Source of the DNA: UBA3305 sp002373555
GTDB taxonomy: Bacteria; Bacillota; Clostridia; Lachnospirales; Lachnospiraceae
Reading direction: 5' to 3'
NCBI GenBank assembly: GCA_946612455.1
Contig: CAMOER010000036.1
Span: 1-25,229, forward strand
Length of the DNA: 25,229 nt
Of the stretch, positions 16,483 to 22,399 are shown in pieces. Below the pieces are notes generated by a model. The model was given only the letters and a program-made list of their open reading frames with translations, made no database searches and had not been told where the DNA came from. Position 1 is the first letter of the stretch, and every line of letters starts with the position of its first letter. The position numbers and the translations under genes were made by a program.

Positions 16483-16532
16483 TACCCGGAATATGTCCGC
16501 CTCTCAAGTAAGGATTCAGACAGTTCCGGGTA
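16483..16532. repeat. inverted repeat upstream of the FN3 gene (operator or terminator)
   Basis: TACCCGGAA (16483-16491) and TTCCGGGTA (16524-16532) are perfect inverted copies, with TGTC/GACA continuing the match inward. The sequence after it on the minus strand, GTTTTAAT, is too weak a T-run for a confident terminator. It lies between the LuxR-type gene and the FN3 gene, so it may be a binding site for that regulator. No consensus promoter was found in this gap. Confidence 0.6.
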
Positions 16533-16538
16533 TAAACA

Positions 16539-16562
16539 GGGTAAGGTTTGGGTAGGGTAGGG
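16539..16562 (+). other. G-quadruplex-like run
   Basis: Four GGG tracts on the plus strand at 16539-16541, 16550-16552, 16555-16557 and 16560-16562, with loops of 8, 2 and 2 bases. It lies just after the LuxR-type gene, on the template strand for the minus-strand genes. Confidence 0.5.
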
Positions 16563-16583
16563 AAAAACAGCGTTTTTTTGAAT

Positions 16584-17972
16584 TTACGTCTGCTGTCCGG
16601 CAACATACGCCGTCAGCAGCGCTATCCGGTTCCTGCATCCGGTCTTCTGCAGGAGATTGTGGATATGATATTTGACGGTGCCTTCGGATATGGAGAGCTC
16701 CTCCGCGATCTCGGCATTGGTCCGCTCCGCCAGCAGCAGCCGGAGCACTTCCCGCTCTCTCGCGGAGAGTTCGTACCGGGCGGAGAAGCGGTTGAATATC
16801 TCGGATTCACTGGGCTGATAGACCTGTTTTTCCAGATACAGCATCTGGTATACCTTCAGGAAAAGAATGACGGCGGCGGTAAAAATGACAGCCGAAATGA
16901 TCAGTATGACCGGAAGACGTGCCGCAAAGAGCAGACTGATGCCGATCCCGGCGGAATCGCCGATCCGCCCGATCAGGAGTCCGGCACCGGACAGGGCTGC
17001 TTTTTTCCGGCCTTCCGCAAGATCGGAGAACAGGATGATGCGGTAGACGGAATAAAAGCCGAAGGTAAAATAGCTGAGCGCCCACAGAACGGTAGCGGAG
17101 ACCGGTTCTCCCTTCAGCGCCAGCATGATGAACGGGATAACAAGGGCGGTAAGCGCGCTGACGGCGCAGTATTTCCTGTTCCTGTCACAGACAAGACCGG
17201 CGATCAGAAGACCGGCGGCATAGAACAGTCTGGAAAACTCAAGACTGATGCCGGCAACGACATCCGCCGTCGGGAATCCGAATCCGCAGCTGTTGACAAT
17301 ACTGAACAGGAGTACCAGAAGACCGGTCATGATCAGGAGTGTCCTGATCTTCGTCCCTTCCGGAAACTGAAGAGCAGCGGACGCCGCAGGCTCCTGCCCT
17401 TCGATCTGTATCTGCTCTTCTTTTCCGCTGCTTATTCTGATCACGGCAGCGGCCGCCGCCGTCATAAATGCGCAGACGATCAGAATACTGTCGGAAAAGT
17501 AGACAGCGCCGTGACCGATGCGTGACAGGATCCATGATCCGAGAATCGAGAGGCAATACCCTGTCCCGAACGTAATTCCCCGCACACCGGAGGGCGTACC
17601 GGTCGTCAGTCTCAGCAGATAATATCCGGCGATAAATCCGCAGAGCAGGTTCATCAACATGCCGGATACAGCGGCAAGTGTCAGAGAACCGGTGAGCACA
17701 GACGGCAGAAGAGACAGAATATAAAGGACCAGCGCCGTATACACATACGGCTCTATCCGCCGGGTCCCGGTATGCACGATAAAGGCGAACAGTCCGACGC
17801 CGGCCGCCTGACACAGATACCCTGCGACCATCGTCAGCGCATCCGCTGTCTGCGGCGTGACCAGATCCGCCAGATGATATACCCAGGCAAGATATCCGGT
17901 AGACGTCAGAAAAAAACACAGCGCAATAATGGCCGCGTTCTGCAGTATGCTTTTTCTGACAGTTTCCTTCAT
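16584..17972 (-). CDS. LuxR-type regulator with an N-terminal multi-pass membrane domain
   Basis: A 462-residue membrane-integrated transcription regulator. Residues about 12-376 form 10-12 hydrophobic segments that resemble a transporter (MFS-like) fold, with a polar break near 182-208 dividing two halves. After a short linker, residues about 400-460 are a LuxR/GerE helix-turn-helix (LSAREREVLRLLL, then NAEIAEELSISEGTVKYHIHNLLQKTG). This architecture is well known in Eggerthellaceae and also found in some Clostridia; the membrane part is thought to sense a ligand or transport state, but the ligand is unknown. No response-regulator receiver domain is present. It has its own near-consensus promoter and a palindrome at the predicted transcription start, pointing to autoregulation. 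Neighbours are the hydro-lyase operon upstream and two secreted proteins downstream, which are the most likely targets. Start supported by GGGAAGG upstream. Confidence 0.88.
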   Translation of the reverse strand: MKETVRKSILQNAAIIALCFFLTSTGYLAWVYHLADLVTPQTADALTMVAGYLCQAAGVGLFAFIVHTGTRRIEPYVYTALVLYILSLLPSVLTGSLTLAAVSGMLMNLLCGFIAGYYLLRLTTGTPSGVRGITFGTGYCLSILGSWILSRIGHGAVYFSDSILIVCAFMTAAAAAVIRISSGKEEQIQIEGQEPAASAALQFPEGTKIRTLLIMTGLLVLLFSIVNSCGFGFPTADVVAGISLEFSRLFYAAGLLIAGLVCDRNRKYCAVSALTALVIPFIMLALKGEPVSATVLWALSYFTFGFYSVYRIILFSDLAEGRKKAALSGAGLLIGRIGDSAGIGISLLFAARLPVILIISAVIFTAAVILFLKVYQMLYLEKQVYQPSESEIFNRFSARYELSAREREVLRLLLAERTNAEIAEELSISEGTVKYHIHNLLQKTGCRNRIALLTAYVAGQQT

Positions 17973-18002
17973 AGTCCTTCCCGCCTTTTACAGTTACAGA
18001 AT

Positions 18003-18021
18003 CATACAGCAATGCCGTATG
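18003..18021. promoter_or_regulatory. 19-bp palindrome at the luxR-type transcription start (candidate operator)
   Basis: CATAC-A-GCA-A-TGC-C-GTATG is symmetric except for one mismatched pair and the central base. It begins right at the predicted +1 of the promoter at 18027-18055, the position of a repressor operator. Confidence 0.65.
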
Positions 18022-18026
18022 TTCTA

Positions 18027-18055
18027 ATAATATCACGACAAAGAGCCAAGGTCAA
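18027..18055 (-). promoter_or_regulatory. sigma-A promoter of the LuxR-type regulator
   Basis: Minus-strand TTGACC (18050-18055) and TATTAT (18027-18032), each five of six to consensus, are separated by 17 bases. The -35 hexamer touches the T-tail of the hydro-lyase operon terminator. Confidence 0.85.
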
Positions 18056-18090
18056 AAGATAAAAGACGCTGCTTTGCATCGCAGCGTCTT
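18055..18090 (-). terminator. intrinsic terminator of the hydro-lyase operon
   Basis: A perfect 10-bp stem AAGACGCTGC/GCAGCGTCTT (18063-18072 and 18081-18090) with an 8-base loop is followed on the minus strand by TTTTATCTTTT. It begins 34 bases after the beta-subunit stop codon. Confidence 0.92.
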
Positions 18091-18124
18091 CTTCGGAGCA
18101 GCAGCTCCTGTTTTTCCTTCCGTA

Positions 18125-18751
18125 TTATTTGATAAATCCTACTTCTTTGCTGATCTTTTCGATCTGCTCATCCTTGCGCTTGTTGTATTCCACTTTCTTT
18201 TCCTCGAAATAGTTCTTCCCGTAGGAATCGATGGATACGATCAGCGGTCCGAATTCTTTGACCCTGCAGTTCCAGAGCGTCTCGGGCATGCCCAGGTCTC
18301 TCCATTCGGCGCGTACGATTTCTTCCACGCAGACTGCCGCAACAACAGCATTTCCGGCAGGAATGACACAGTGGATGCAGCCAAAATCCCTGCAGGCATT
18401 CGCCGTATTTTCCTTCATTCCGCCCTTGCCGACGATCACTCTGACACCGGTCTTCTTTACGAATTCATATTCGAATTTCTCCATCCGCATGGAAGTCGTA
18501 GGGCCGACGGACACCATTTCGAATTGATCATTCGCAAGCGGCCGGATGATCGGACCGGCATGGAGGATCGCGTTGTTCCGTACATCGACCGGGATCTCTC
18601 TTCCCTCTTCCACCACTCTTCTGTGCGCGACATCGCGGCAGGTCGTCAGGCTTCCGTCAAGATAAATAATATCGCCGATATGGATATCCTTCAGGTCTTC
18701 CGCCGAAATCGGTGTGACCAGGACTTTTTTTCCGTCTCTTATTTCTACCAT
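18125..18751 (-). CDS. ttdB: Fe-S hydro-lyase beta subunit (L(+)-tartrate dehydratase beta / class I fumarase C-terminal type)
   Basis: The smaller subunit of a two-subunit, 4Fe-4S, oxygen-sensitive hydro-lyase. The 208 residues match the beta family across their length: LVTPISAEDLKDIHIGD (11-27), TCRDVAHRR (37-45), HAGPI (64-68), GPTTSMRM (83-90), VGKGGM (107-112), and MPETLWNCRVKEFGPLIVSID (155-175). Remembered E. coli TtdB has nearly the same text in these blocks (201 residues), closer than the C-terminal half of FumA. The pair would convert L-tartrate to oxaloacetate; fumarate hydratase activity (malate/fumarate) is the main alternative and cannot be excluded from sequence. It lies 19 bases after the alpha-subunit gene with AGGAGG 8 bases before its start, and is the last gene before a strong terminator. 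Confidence 0.88.
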   Translation of the reverse strand: MVEIRDGKKVLVTPISAEDLKDIHIGDIIYLDGSLTTCRDVAHRRVVEEGREIPVDVRNNAILHAGPIIRPLANDQFEMVSVGPTTSMRMEKFEYEFVKKTGVRVIVGKGGMKENTANACRDFGCIHCVIPAGNAVVAAVCVEEIVRAEWRDLGMPETLWNCRVKEFGPLIVSIDSYGKNYFEEKKVEYNKRKDEQIEKISKEVGFIK

Positions 18752-18770
18752 TTCTGTATCCTCCTTCGCC

Positions 18771-19673
18771 TTATTTCATCTCAAAACCGGAATGCGTGGT
18801 TACGGTGTAATTGAGGTCCTTGTCAAAAACGATGTGTCCGCGGCGGTGGCTCCAGCAGCCGACATTCACGGCGACGCCGATGGCAGACGGATGACGGGCC
18901 GTATTCTCGATGTTTACGCCGAGCACGGAATAATTGCCACCCATGCCCTGCGGACCGAGACCGATCGCATTGATGCCGTCTTCCAGAAGCTTCTCCATCT
19001 TCGCTGCTCTTTCGTTCTCATTGTGAGAGCCGATCGGGCGCATCAGCGCTTTTTTGGAAAGCAGTGCAGCGGTCTCCACAGAGGTGGCTACGCCGACGCC
19101 CACCAGCAGGGGAGGACATGCATTCAGGCCGTAGGTTGTCATTCTGTCCAGCACAAATTTTGTCACGCCTTCATAGCCTTCGCCGGGCATCAGGACCATG
19201 GCATGTCCGGGAAGCGTGCAGCCGCCGCCGGCCATGTAGGTATAGATCTCGCAGCCGTCCCAGTTCGGAACGATATCCCACCAGACGGTCGGCGTTCCCT
19301 TGCCGACATTCTTACCGGTGTTGTACTCATCAAATGTTTCCACGGAATTATGACGCAGCGGCGTCGCAAATGTTGCCTCGACCACGGCATCCTTCAGCAG
19401 CGCCTCGAGTTCATTGATCAGCGGGAAACCGGTGCCGCACTTGACCCAGAACTGGATCACGCCGGTATCCTGGCAGGACGGACGGTCCAGCTTTACCGCC
19501 AGCTCCTGATTGCGGAACATGGTATCATAGATGACCTTCGCCATCGGGCTGTCTTCCTTGTCGCGCAGCTCCTCCAGCTTTGCGATTACATCATCCGGAA
19601 GCTTCTTTCCGGTAAATCCTACGAACTGGGCCATGATATCGGTCATTTTTCTGACCTGGGCTTCGTTAGACAT
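18771..19673 (-). CDS. ttdA: Fe-S hydro-lyase alpha subunit (L(+)-tartrate dehydratase alpha / class I fumarase N-terminal type)
   Basis: The larger, cluster-bearing subunit of the same enzyme. At 300 residues it nearly equals E. coli TtdA (303) and shares long blocks with it as I remember it: RPSCQDTG (64-71), PLRHNSVETFDEYNTGKN (105-122), YMAGGGCTLPG (146-156), GEGYEGVTKFV (164-174), NACPPLLVGVG (184-194), ATSVETAALLSKKA (196-209) and HPSAIGVAVNVGCWSHRRG (261-279). Cys67, Cys186 and Cys273 are the likely ligands of the 4Fe-4S cluster, by their place in the family. Substrate preference, tartrate or malate/fumarate, is inferred. The gene follows the dicarboxylate transporter by 97 bases, which contain a GC-rich hairpin, and has AGGAGG 6 bases before its start. 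The operon is divergent from a LysR regulator, as ttdABT is from ttdR in E. coli. Confidence 0.9.
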   Translation of the reverse strand: MSNEAQVRKMTDIMAQFVGFTGKKLPDDVIAKLEELRDKEDSPMAKVIYDTMFRNQELAVKLDRPSCQDTGVIQFWVKCGTGFPLINELEALLKDAVVEATFATPLRHNSVETFDEYNTGKNVGKGTPTVWWDIVPNWDGCEIYTYMAGGGCTLPGHAMVLMPGEGYEGVTKFVLDRMTTYGLNACPPLLVGVGVATSVETAALLSKKALMRPIGSHNENERAAKMEKLLEDGINAIGLGPQGMGGNYSVLGVNIENTARHPSAIGVAVNVGCWSHRRGHIVFDKDLNYTVTTHSGFEMK

Positions 19674-19688
19674 AATTTCCTCCTTACT

Positions 19689-19703
19689 GCCCCGCTGCGG
19701 GGC
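19689..19703. repeat. GC-rich intercistronic hairpin before ttdA
   Basis: GCCCCGC-T-GCGGGGC is a perfect palindrome around one base, folding as a 5-bp GC stem with a 5-base loop. No T-run follows, so it is not a terminator. It sits a few bases before the ttdA ribosome site and could act as an mRNA stabiliser or processing barrier. Confidence 0.6.
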
Positions 19704-19770
19704 TTCGATAACGGTCTGTATTTTCAGGGTTCTTTGTTTTCGTTTTCAGTGGATCCGTTCCGGACGCCGG

Positions 19771-21042
19771 TCACGGATAGAACGGGAAGGCGATCGGAAG
19801 AATGATCATGCTGACGACCAGCGCGATCACAATAAGCGGCAGGCCGGCTTTGACATAATCCATGAATTTATATCCGCCTGCGCCGACGACCATCGTGTTG
19901 GCCGGCATTCCGATCGGTGTTGCATAGGCACAGGATCCGCCGATTACGCAGGCCATCAGAACGGCTCTGGGATCGGCACCCATTCCCTGGGCGATCGACA
20001 GGCAGATCGGTGCCATCAGCGCTGTAGTCGCTGTATTGGACATAAAGTTTGTCATCACGCAGCACAGAACAAGGACGACGAATGTGAGCAGCAGCGGCGA
20101 GGGCTCTGCACCGAGCGCGCCGATCACCTTGTCAGCAATCATCTGGCCGGCGCCGGTCTCCTGCAGCGCGGAGGCCAGTGATAATGTACCGCCGAAGAGA
20201 AAGATGGTTTTCAGATCGATGGATTTAAGGGCTTCCTTCTCGGAGATAACGCCCGTCAGGATCAGCAGGATCGCACCGATGCAGCCCGTGACTGCAAGCT
20301 TGATTCCGATCTGGTCTTCGAAGATCATCCCGAGCAGCGTGGCCGCCAGGATCACGAGGGACAGAATCTTTTTCCATTTCGGAACGGCGCTGAAATCTCT
20401 TACCTCATCAAAGACGGAATCATCCGAATCCTTCGTATCATGGTTCGGAAGCAGCCTGAAGCCGACGGTCGCATAAAAGATGATGCCGACGATCAGGATC
20501 GGAAGTCCGACAATTGCATACTCAAAGAATCCGAAGGAAAGATCGATCTGCTGCAGTGTGCTCTGCGCGATCATGTTGCCGGGTGCGCCGATCAGGGAGA
20601 GGTTTCCGCCCATCGCCGCGGCAAAGACCAGCGGCATCAAAAGTCTGGAGCGTCTGAATCCTGACTTGGCCGCAATACCGATCACGACCGGGATGAGGAT
20701 GGCCGCGGTTCCGGTATTGGAAAGCACGCCGCTCATCAGTCCTACGATCACCATGATGGCGATGATCAGACTGCGTTCGCTTTTCGCGAATTTCGTTACC
20801 AGACCGCCGATCTCATTGGCCATGCCTGTTTCAAACAGGGCGCCGCCGACAATGAACATGGCTACAAAGAGGATGACATTGCTGTCAATGAATCCAGCAA
20901 AACCGGTCTTTACATCCAGGACACCTGTCAGACAGAGGCCGACACAGACGATCATGGATGTCAGCCCAAGCGGGATCTTCTCCGTTACGAACATGATGAT
21001 GGCAAACGCCAGAAATAATAATGTTATGACTGCAGGGCTCAT
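19771..21042 (-). CDS. DASS/SLC13-family dicarboxylate transporter
   Basis: An integral membrane carrier of the divalent anion/sodium symporter (ArsB/NhaD) superfamily, expected to import or exchange dicarboxylates such as tartrate, malate, fumarate or succinate. The 423 residues form about 11 helices in two inverted halves, split by a charged loop at about 200-225. Each half has the Ser-Asn-Thr substrate/cation-site motif of the family: S108-N109-T110 (LSNTGTAAILIP) and S335-N336-T337 (MSNTATTALMAP). It is the first gene of the operon with ttdA and ttdB, so its substrate is probably that of the hydro-lyase. E. coli TtdT, a tartrate/succinate antiporter in the matching operon, is the functional parallel. 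An ATG at 21048 is an alternative start; 21042 is preferred because AGGAGG lies 9 bases upstream of it but only 3 from the other. Expression likely depends on the divergent LysR protein. Confidence 0.88.
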   Translation of the reverse strand: MSPAVITLLFLAFAIIMFVTEKIPLGLTSMIVCVGLCLTGVLDVKTGFAGFIDSNVILFVAMFIVGGALFETGMANEIGGLVTKFAKSERSLIIAIMVIVGLMSGVLSNTGTAAILIPVVIGIAAKSGFRRSRLLMPLVFAAAMGGNLSLIGAPGNMIAQSTLQQIDLSFGFFEYAIVGLPILIVGIIFYATVGFRLLPNHDTKDSDDSVFDEVRDFSAVPKWKKILSLVILAATLLGMIFEDQIGIKLAVTGCIGAILLILTGVISEKEALKSIDLKTIFLFGGTLSLASALQETGAGQMIADKVIGALGAEPSPLLLTFVVLVLCCVMTNFMSNTATTALMAPICLSIAQGMGADPRAVLMACVIGGSCAYATPIGMPANTMVVGAGGYKFMDYVKAGLPLIVIALVVSMIILPIAFPFYP

Positions 21043-21051
21043 CTGCATTTT

Positions 21052-21057
21052 CCTCCT
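21052..21057 (-). promoter_or_regulatory. ribosome site deciding between two transporter starts
   Basis: Minus-strand AGGAGG is followed by ATG after 3 bases (21048) and by a second in-frame ATG after 9 bases (21042). The second spacing is the better one. Confidence 0.65.
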
Positions 21058-21110
21058 GTTATCGATTATTTCTCTGGCATCGGCCGAATGCACTTTTTTC
21101 TTACAATTGC

Positions 21111-21139
21111 ATTTTAATACGCGCCTCTGAATTTGTCTA
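21111..21139 (-). promoter_or_regulatory. promoter of the transporter-ttdAB operon
   Basis: Minus-strand TAGACA (21134-21139) and TAAAAT (21111-21116), each five of six to consensus, are separated by 17 bases. Predicted start is near 21104, giving a leader of about 60 bases. Confidence 0.75.
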
Positions 21140-21143
21140 TTTA

Positions 21144-21182
21144 ATGAAAATCATACGGCAATAAGATTTTTTTATGATTCAT
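21144..21182. promoter_or_regulatory. paired LysR-type binding sites between divergent promoters
   Basis: Two copies of the ATGA-N-TCAT palindrome: ATGAAAATCAT (21144-21154) and ATGATTCAT (21174-21182), with centres 29 bases apart, about three helical turns. Relative to the transporter promoter the centres are near -45 and -74, the usual places of LysR activation and recognition sites. The second abuts the -35 of the lysR promoter, fitting negative autoregulation. Confidence 0.65.
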
Positions 21183-21183
21183 C

Positions 21184-21212
21184 TTGCAATGTTCATCCTG
21201 CGCAGGCATAAT
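21184..21212 (+). promoter_or_regulatory. promoter of the LysR-type regulator
   Basis: TTGCAA (21184-21189, four of six) and CATAAT (21207-21212, five of six) are 17 bases apart. Predicted start is near 21219, giving a leader of about 95 bases that contains two hairpins. Confidence 0.6.
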
Positions 21213-21216
21213 GGAA

Positions 21217-21284
21217 TGGGACAGGAGACCGCTTCCTGTCCCACGCCATCCATCGTCCCAAAAGAACAGGGACCGGCTCCCTGT
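21217..21284. repeat. two related GGGAC-type hairpins in the lysR leader
   Basis: Hairpin one pairs GGGACAGGA (21218-21226) with TCCTGTCCC (21234-21242), extended by one T-A pair. Hairpin two pairs ACAGGGA (21266-21272) with TCCCTGT (21278-21284). They share the core ACAGG-GACC and look like two diverged copies of one palindromic repeat. Neither is followed by a T-run, so they are not terminators. Confidence 0.7.
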
Positions 21285-21297
21285 CTGTTCCGCCTGT

Positions 21298-21305
21298 AAA
21301 GGAAG
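21298..21305 (+). promoter_or_regulatory. ribosome site fixing the lysR start
   Basis: AAAGGAAG lies 7 bases before the ATG at 21313. The frame is open further upstream, but that stretch is the hairpin leader. Confidence 0.75.
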
Positions 21306-21312
21306 TGCAATC

Positions 21313-22206
21313 ATGACGCTGAACCAGCTCCGCTATTTCTGCACCGCTGCCCGCTGTCACAGCATTACAAAGGCCGCAAAATCTCTTTTTATCACACAGC
21401 CGACGATCTCCCTGGCGATCCGGGAACTGGAAAAGGAGTTTCATATCACGCTGTTTTCCTATACGAAAAACAGACTGGAGCTGACCCGCGAAGGAGAGGC
21501 ATTCTTCGAGCGCGCCGTCCGGCTTCTGGAATACAGCGACGAAATGCAGGCACAGTTTGCGGATCCCACCCGTTTCCGGCCATCCATCCGGCTGGGAATC
21601 CCGCCGATGCTGAGTGCCATTTTCTTTCCGGAGCTGATGGATGAGTTTCATAAGGAATATCCGGATATCTATCTTGAACTTTCGGAATATGGATCCGTCC
21701 GTGCCTGCGATCTGGTGCAGGATGAACAGCTGGACGTCGGCCTGGTCAACATGGAACTGTATAATATTGATAAGTTTTCGAATCTGGCTCTTACGGAAGA
21801 CAATCTGGTCTTCTGCGTATCCCCGGAGCATCCGCTGGCCGGGGAAAATGCAATTCATCTGGAACAGCTTGAAACATGTCCTCTGATTCTCTTTAATCAT
21901 GATTCCGTACAGAATCACCTGCTGAATATGCAGTTCCATTCTCTTGGGATCAAGCCCCATGTCATCCTGCACTGCAGTCAGATCATTACGACATTGAAAT
22001 TTGTCCGTCAGGGGAAATGCGGCTGCTTCCTTTACTCCTCCACGCTTCCGTTTGTGAGTGAATTAAAGGGGATTCCGATCGTTCCGGATATCCCGGTAAA
22101 GATCGGACTTGTATGGAAAAAAGGAAAATATATTTCCGGTTCCACGCAGGCATTTATCAAGTTCTGTGAAAAATACGGGGACAGATTCATCGGGAGAAAT
22201 CCCTGA
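21313..22206 (+). CDS. LysR-family transcription regulator
   Basis: A 297-residue cytoplasmic DNA-binding regulator of normal LysR length. Residues 1-60 are the winged helix-turn-helix (MTLNQLRYFCTAARCHSITKA... TQPTISLAIRELEKEF... LFSYTKNRLELTREG). Residues about 91-290 are the periplasmic-binding-like effector domain (IRLGIPPMLSAIFFPEL at the start of the fold; LDVGLVNMEL near 140-149). It is divergent from the transporter-ttdAB operon, with two palindromes between the two promoters, so it most likely activates that operon in response to its substrate, as E. coli TtdR does for tartrate. It might also act on the oxidoreductase gene 193 bases downstream. The open frame extends 43 codons upstream, but those codons are the leader hairpins and MTLNQLRYF is the family start. 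The 3' end is unusual: the last codons and stop belong to a 33-bp tandem repeat. Confidence 0.93.
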   Translation: MTLNQLRYFCTAARCHSITKAAKSLFITQPTISLAIRELEKEFHITLFSYTKNRLELTREGEAFFERAVRLLEYSDEMQAQFADPTRFRPSIRLGIPPMLSAIFFPELMDEFHKEYPDIYLELSEYGSVRACDLVQDEQLDVGLVNMELYNIDKFSNLALTEDNLVFCVSPEHPLAGENAIHLEQLETCPLILFNHDSVQNHLLNMQFHSLGIKPHVILHCSQIITTLKFVRQGKCGCFLYSSTLPFVSELKGIPIVPDIPVKIGLVWKKGKYISGSTQAFIKFCEKYGDRFIGRNP

Positions 22207-22290
22207 TGCAGGAACAGCTTCATCGGGAGAAATCCCTGATGCGGGAACAGCTTCATCGGAAAGATTACCTGATACGGGAACAGATTTCTC
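22177..22290 (+). repeat. 33-bp tandem repeat spanning the lysR 3' end and stop
   Basis: Three full 33-base units (22177-22209, 22210-22242, 22243-22275) and a partial fourth (22276 to about 22290). The unit runs from GGGAACAGC through TTCATCGGGAGAAAT to CCCTGATGC. Units one and two differ at only a few positions; unit three is more diverged. The first unit encodes the last residues of the LysR protein and its TGA; because 33 is a multiple of three, each later full unit has a TGA in the same frame. Confidence 0.9.
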
Positions 22291-22330
22291 TTCTGAAAAG
22301 CTATCCCTTCATCAGTACCTGTATCGGCTA

Positions 22331-22359
22331 TTGCTAAATCCTCCTACATGTGCAATAAT
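22331..22359 (+). promoter_or_regulatory. candidate promoter of the oxidoreductase
   Basis: TTGCTA (22331-22336, four of six) and AATAAT (22354-22359, five of six) are 17 bases apart, with a predicted start near 22366 and a 34-base AT-rich leader. The gene could also be read through from lysR. Confidence 0.5.
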
Positions 22360-22399
22360 ATTTTTACATTTATATTAATTTTCTACAAGGAGTGAGAAC

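Noticed and set aside
16561..16577. AAAAAC/GTTTTT stem as luxR terminator
   Set aside because: The stem is almost all A-T with a tiny loop and would not be stable enough.
18125..19673. Standard class I fumarase as the firm call
   Set aside because: Both subunits match remembered TtdA/TtdB blocks and lengths more closely, and the LysR/DASS context fits tartrate; fumarase is kept as the alternative.
22177..22290. CRISPR-like direct repeats
   Set aside because: The units are contiguous with no spacers and copy a gene end; it is a plain tandem repeat.
22109..22378. Small plus-strand frame with 11-residue repeats (DAGTASSGEIP type)
   Set aside because: The periodicity comes from the 33-bp DNA repeat read in another frame; it overlaps lysR and has no ribosome site.
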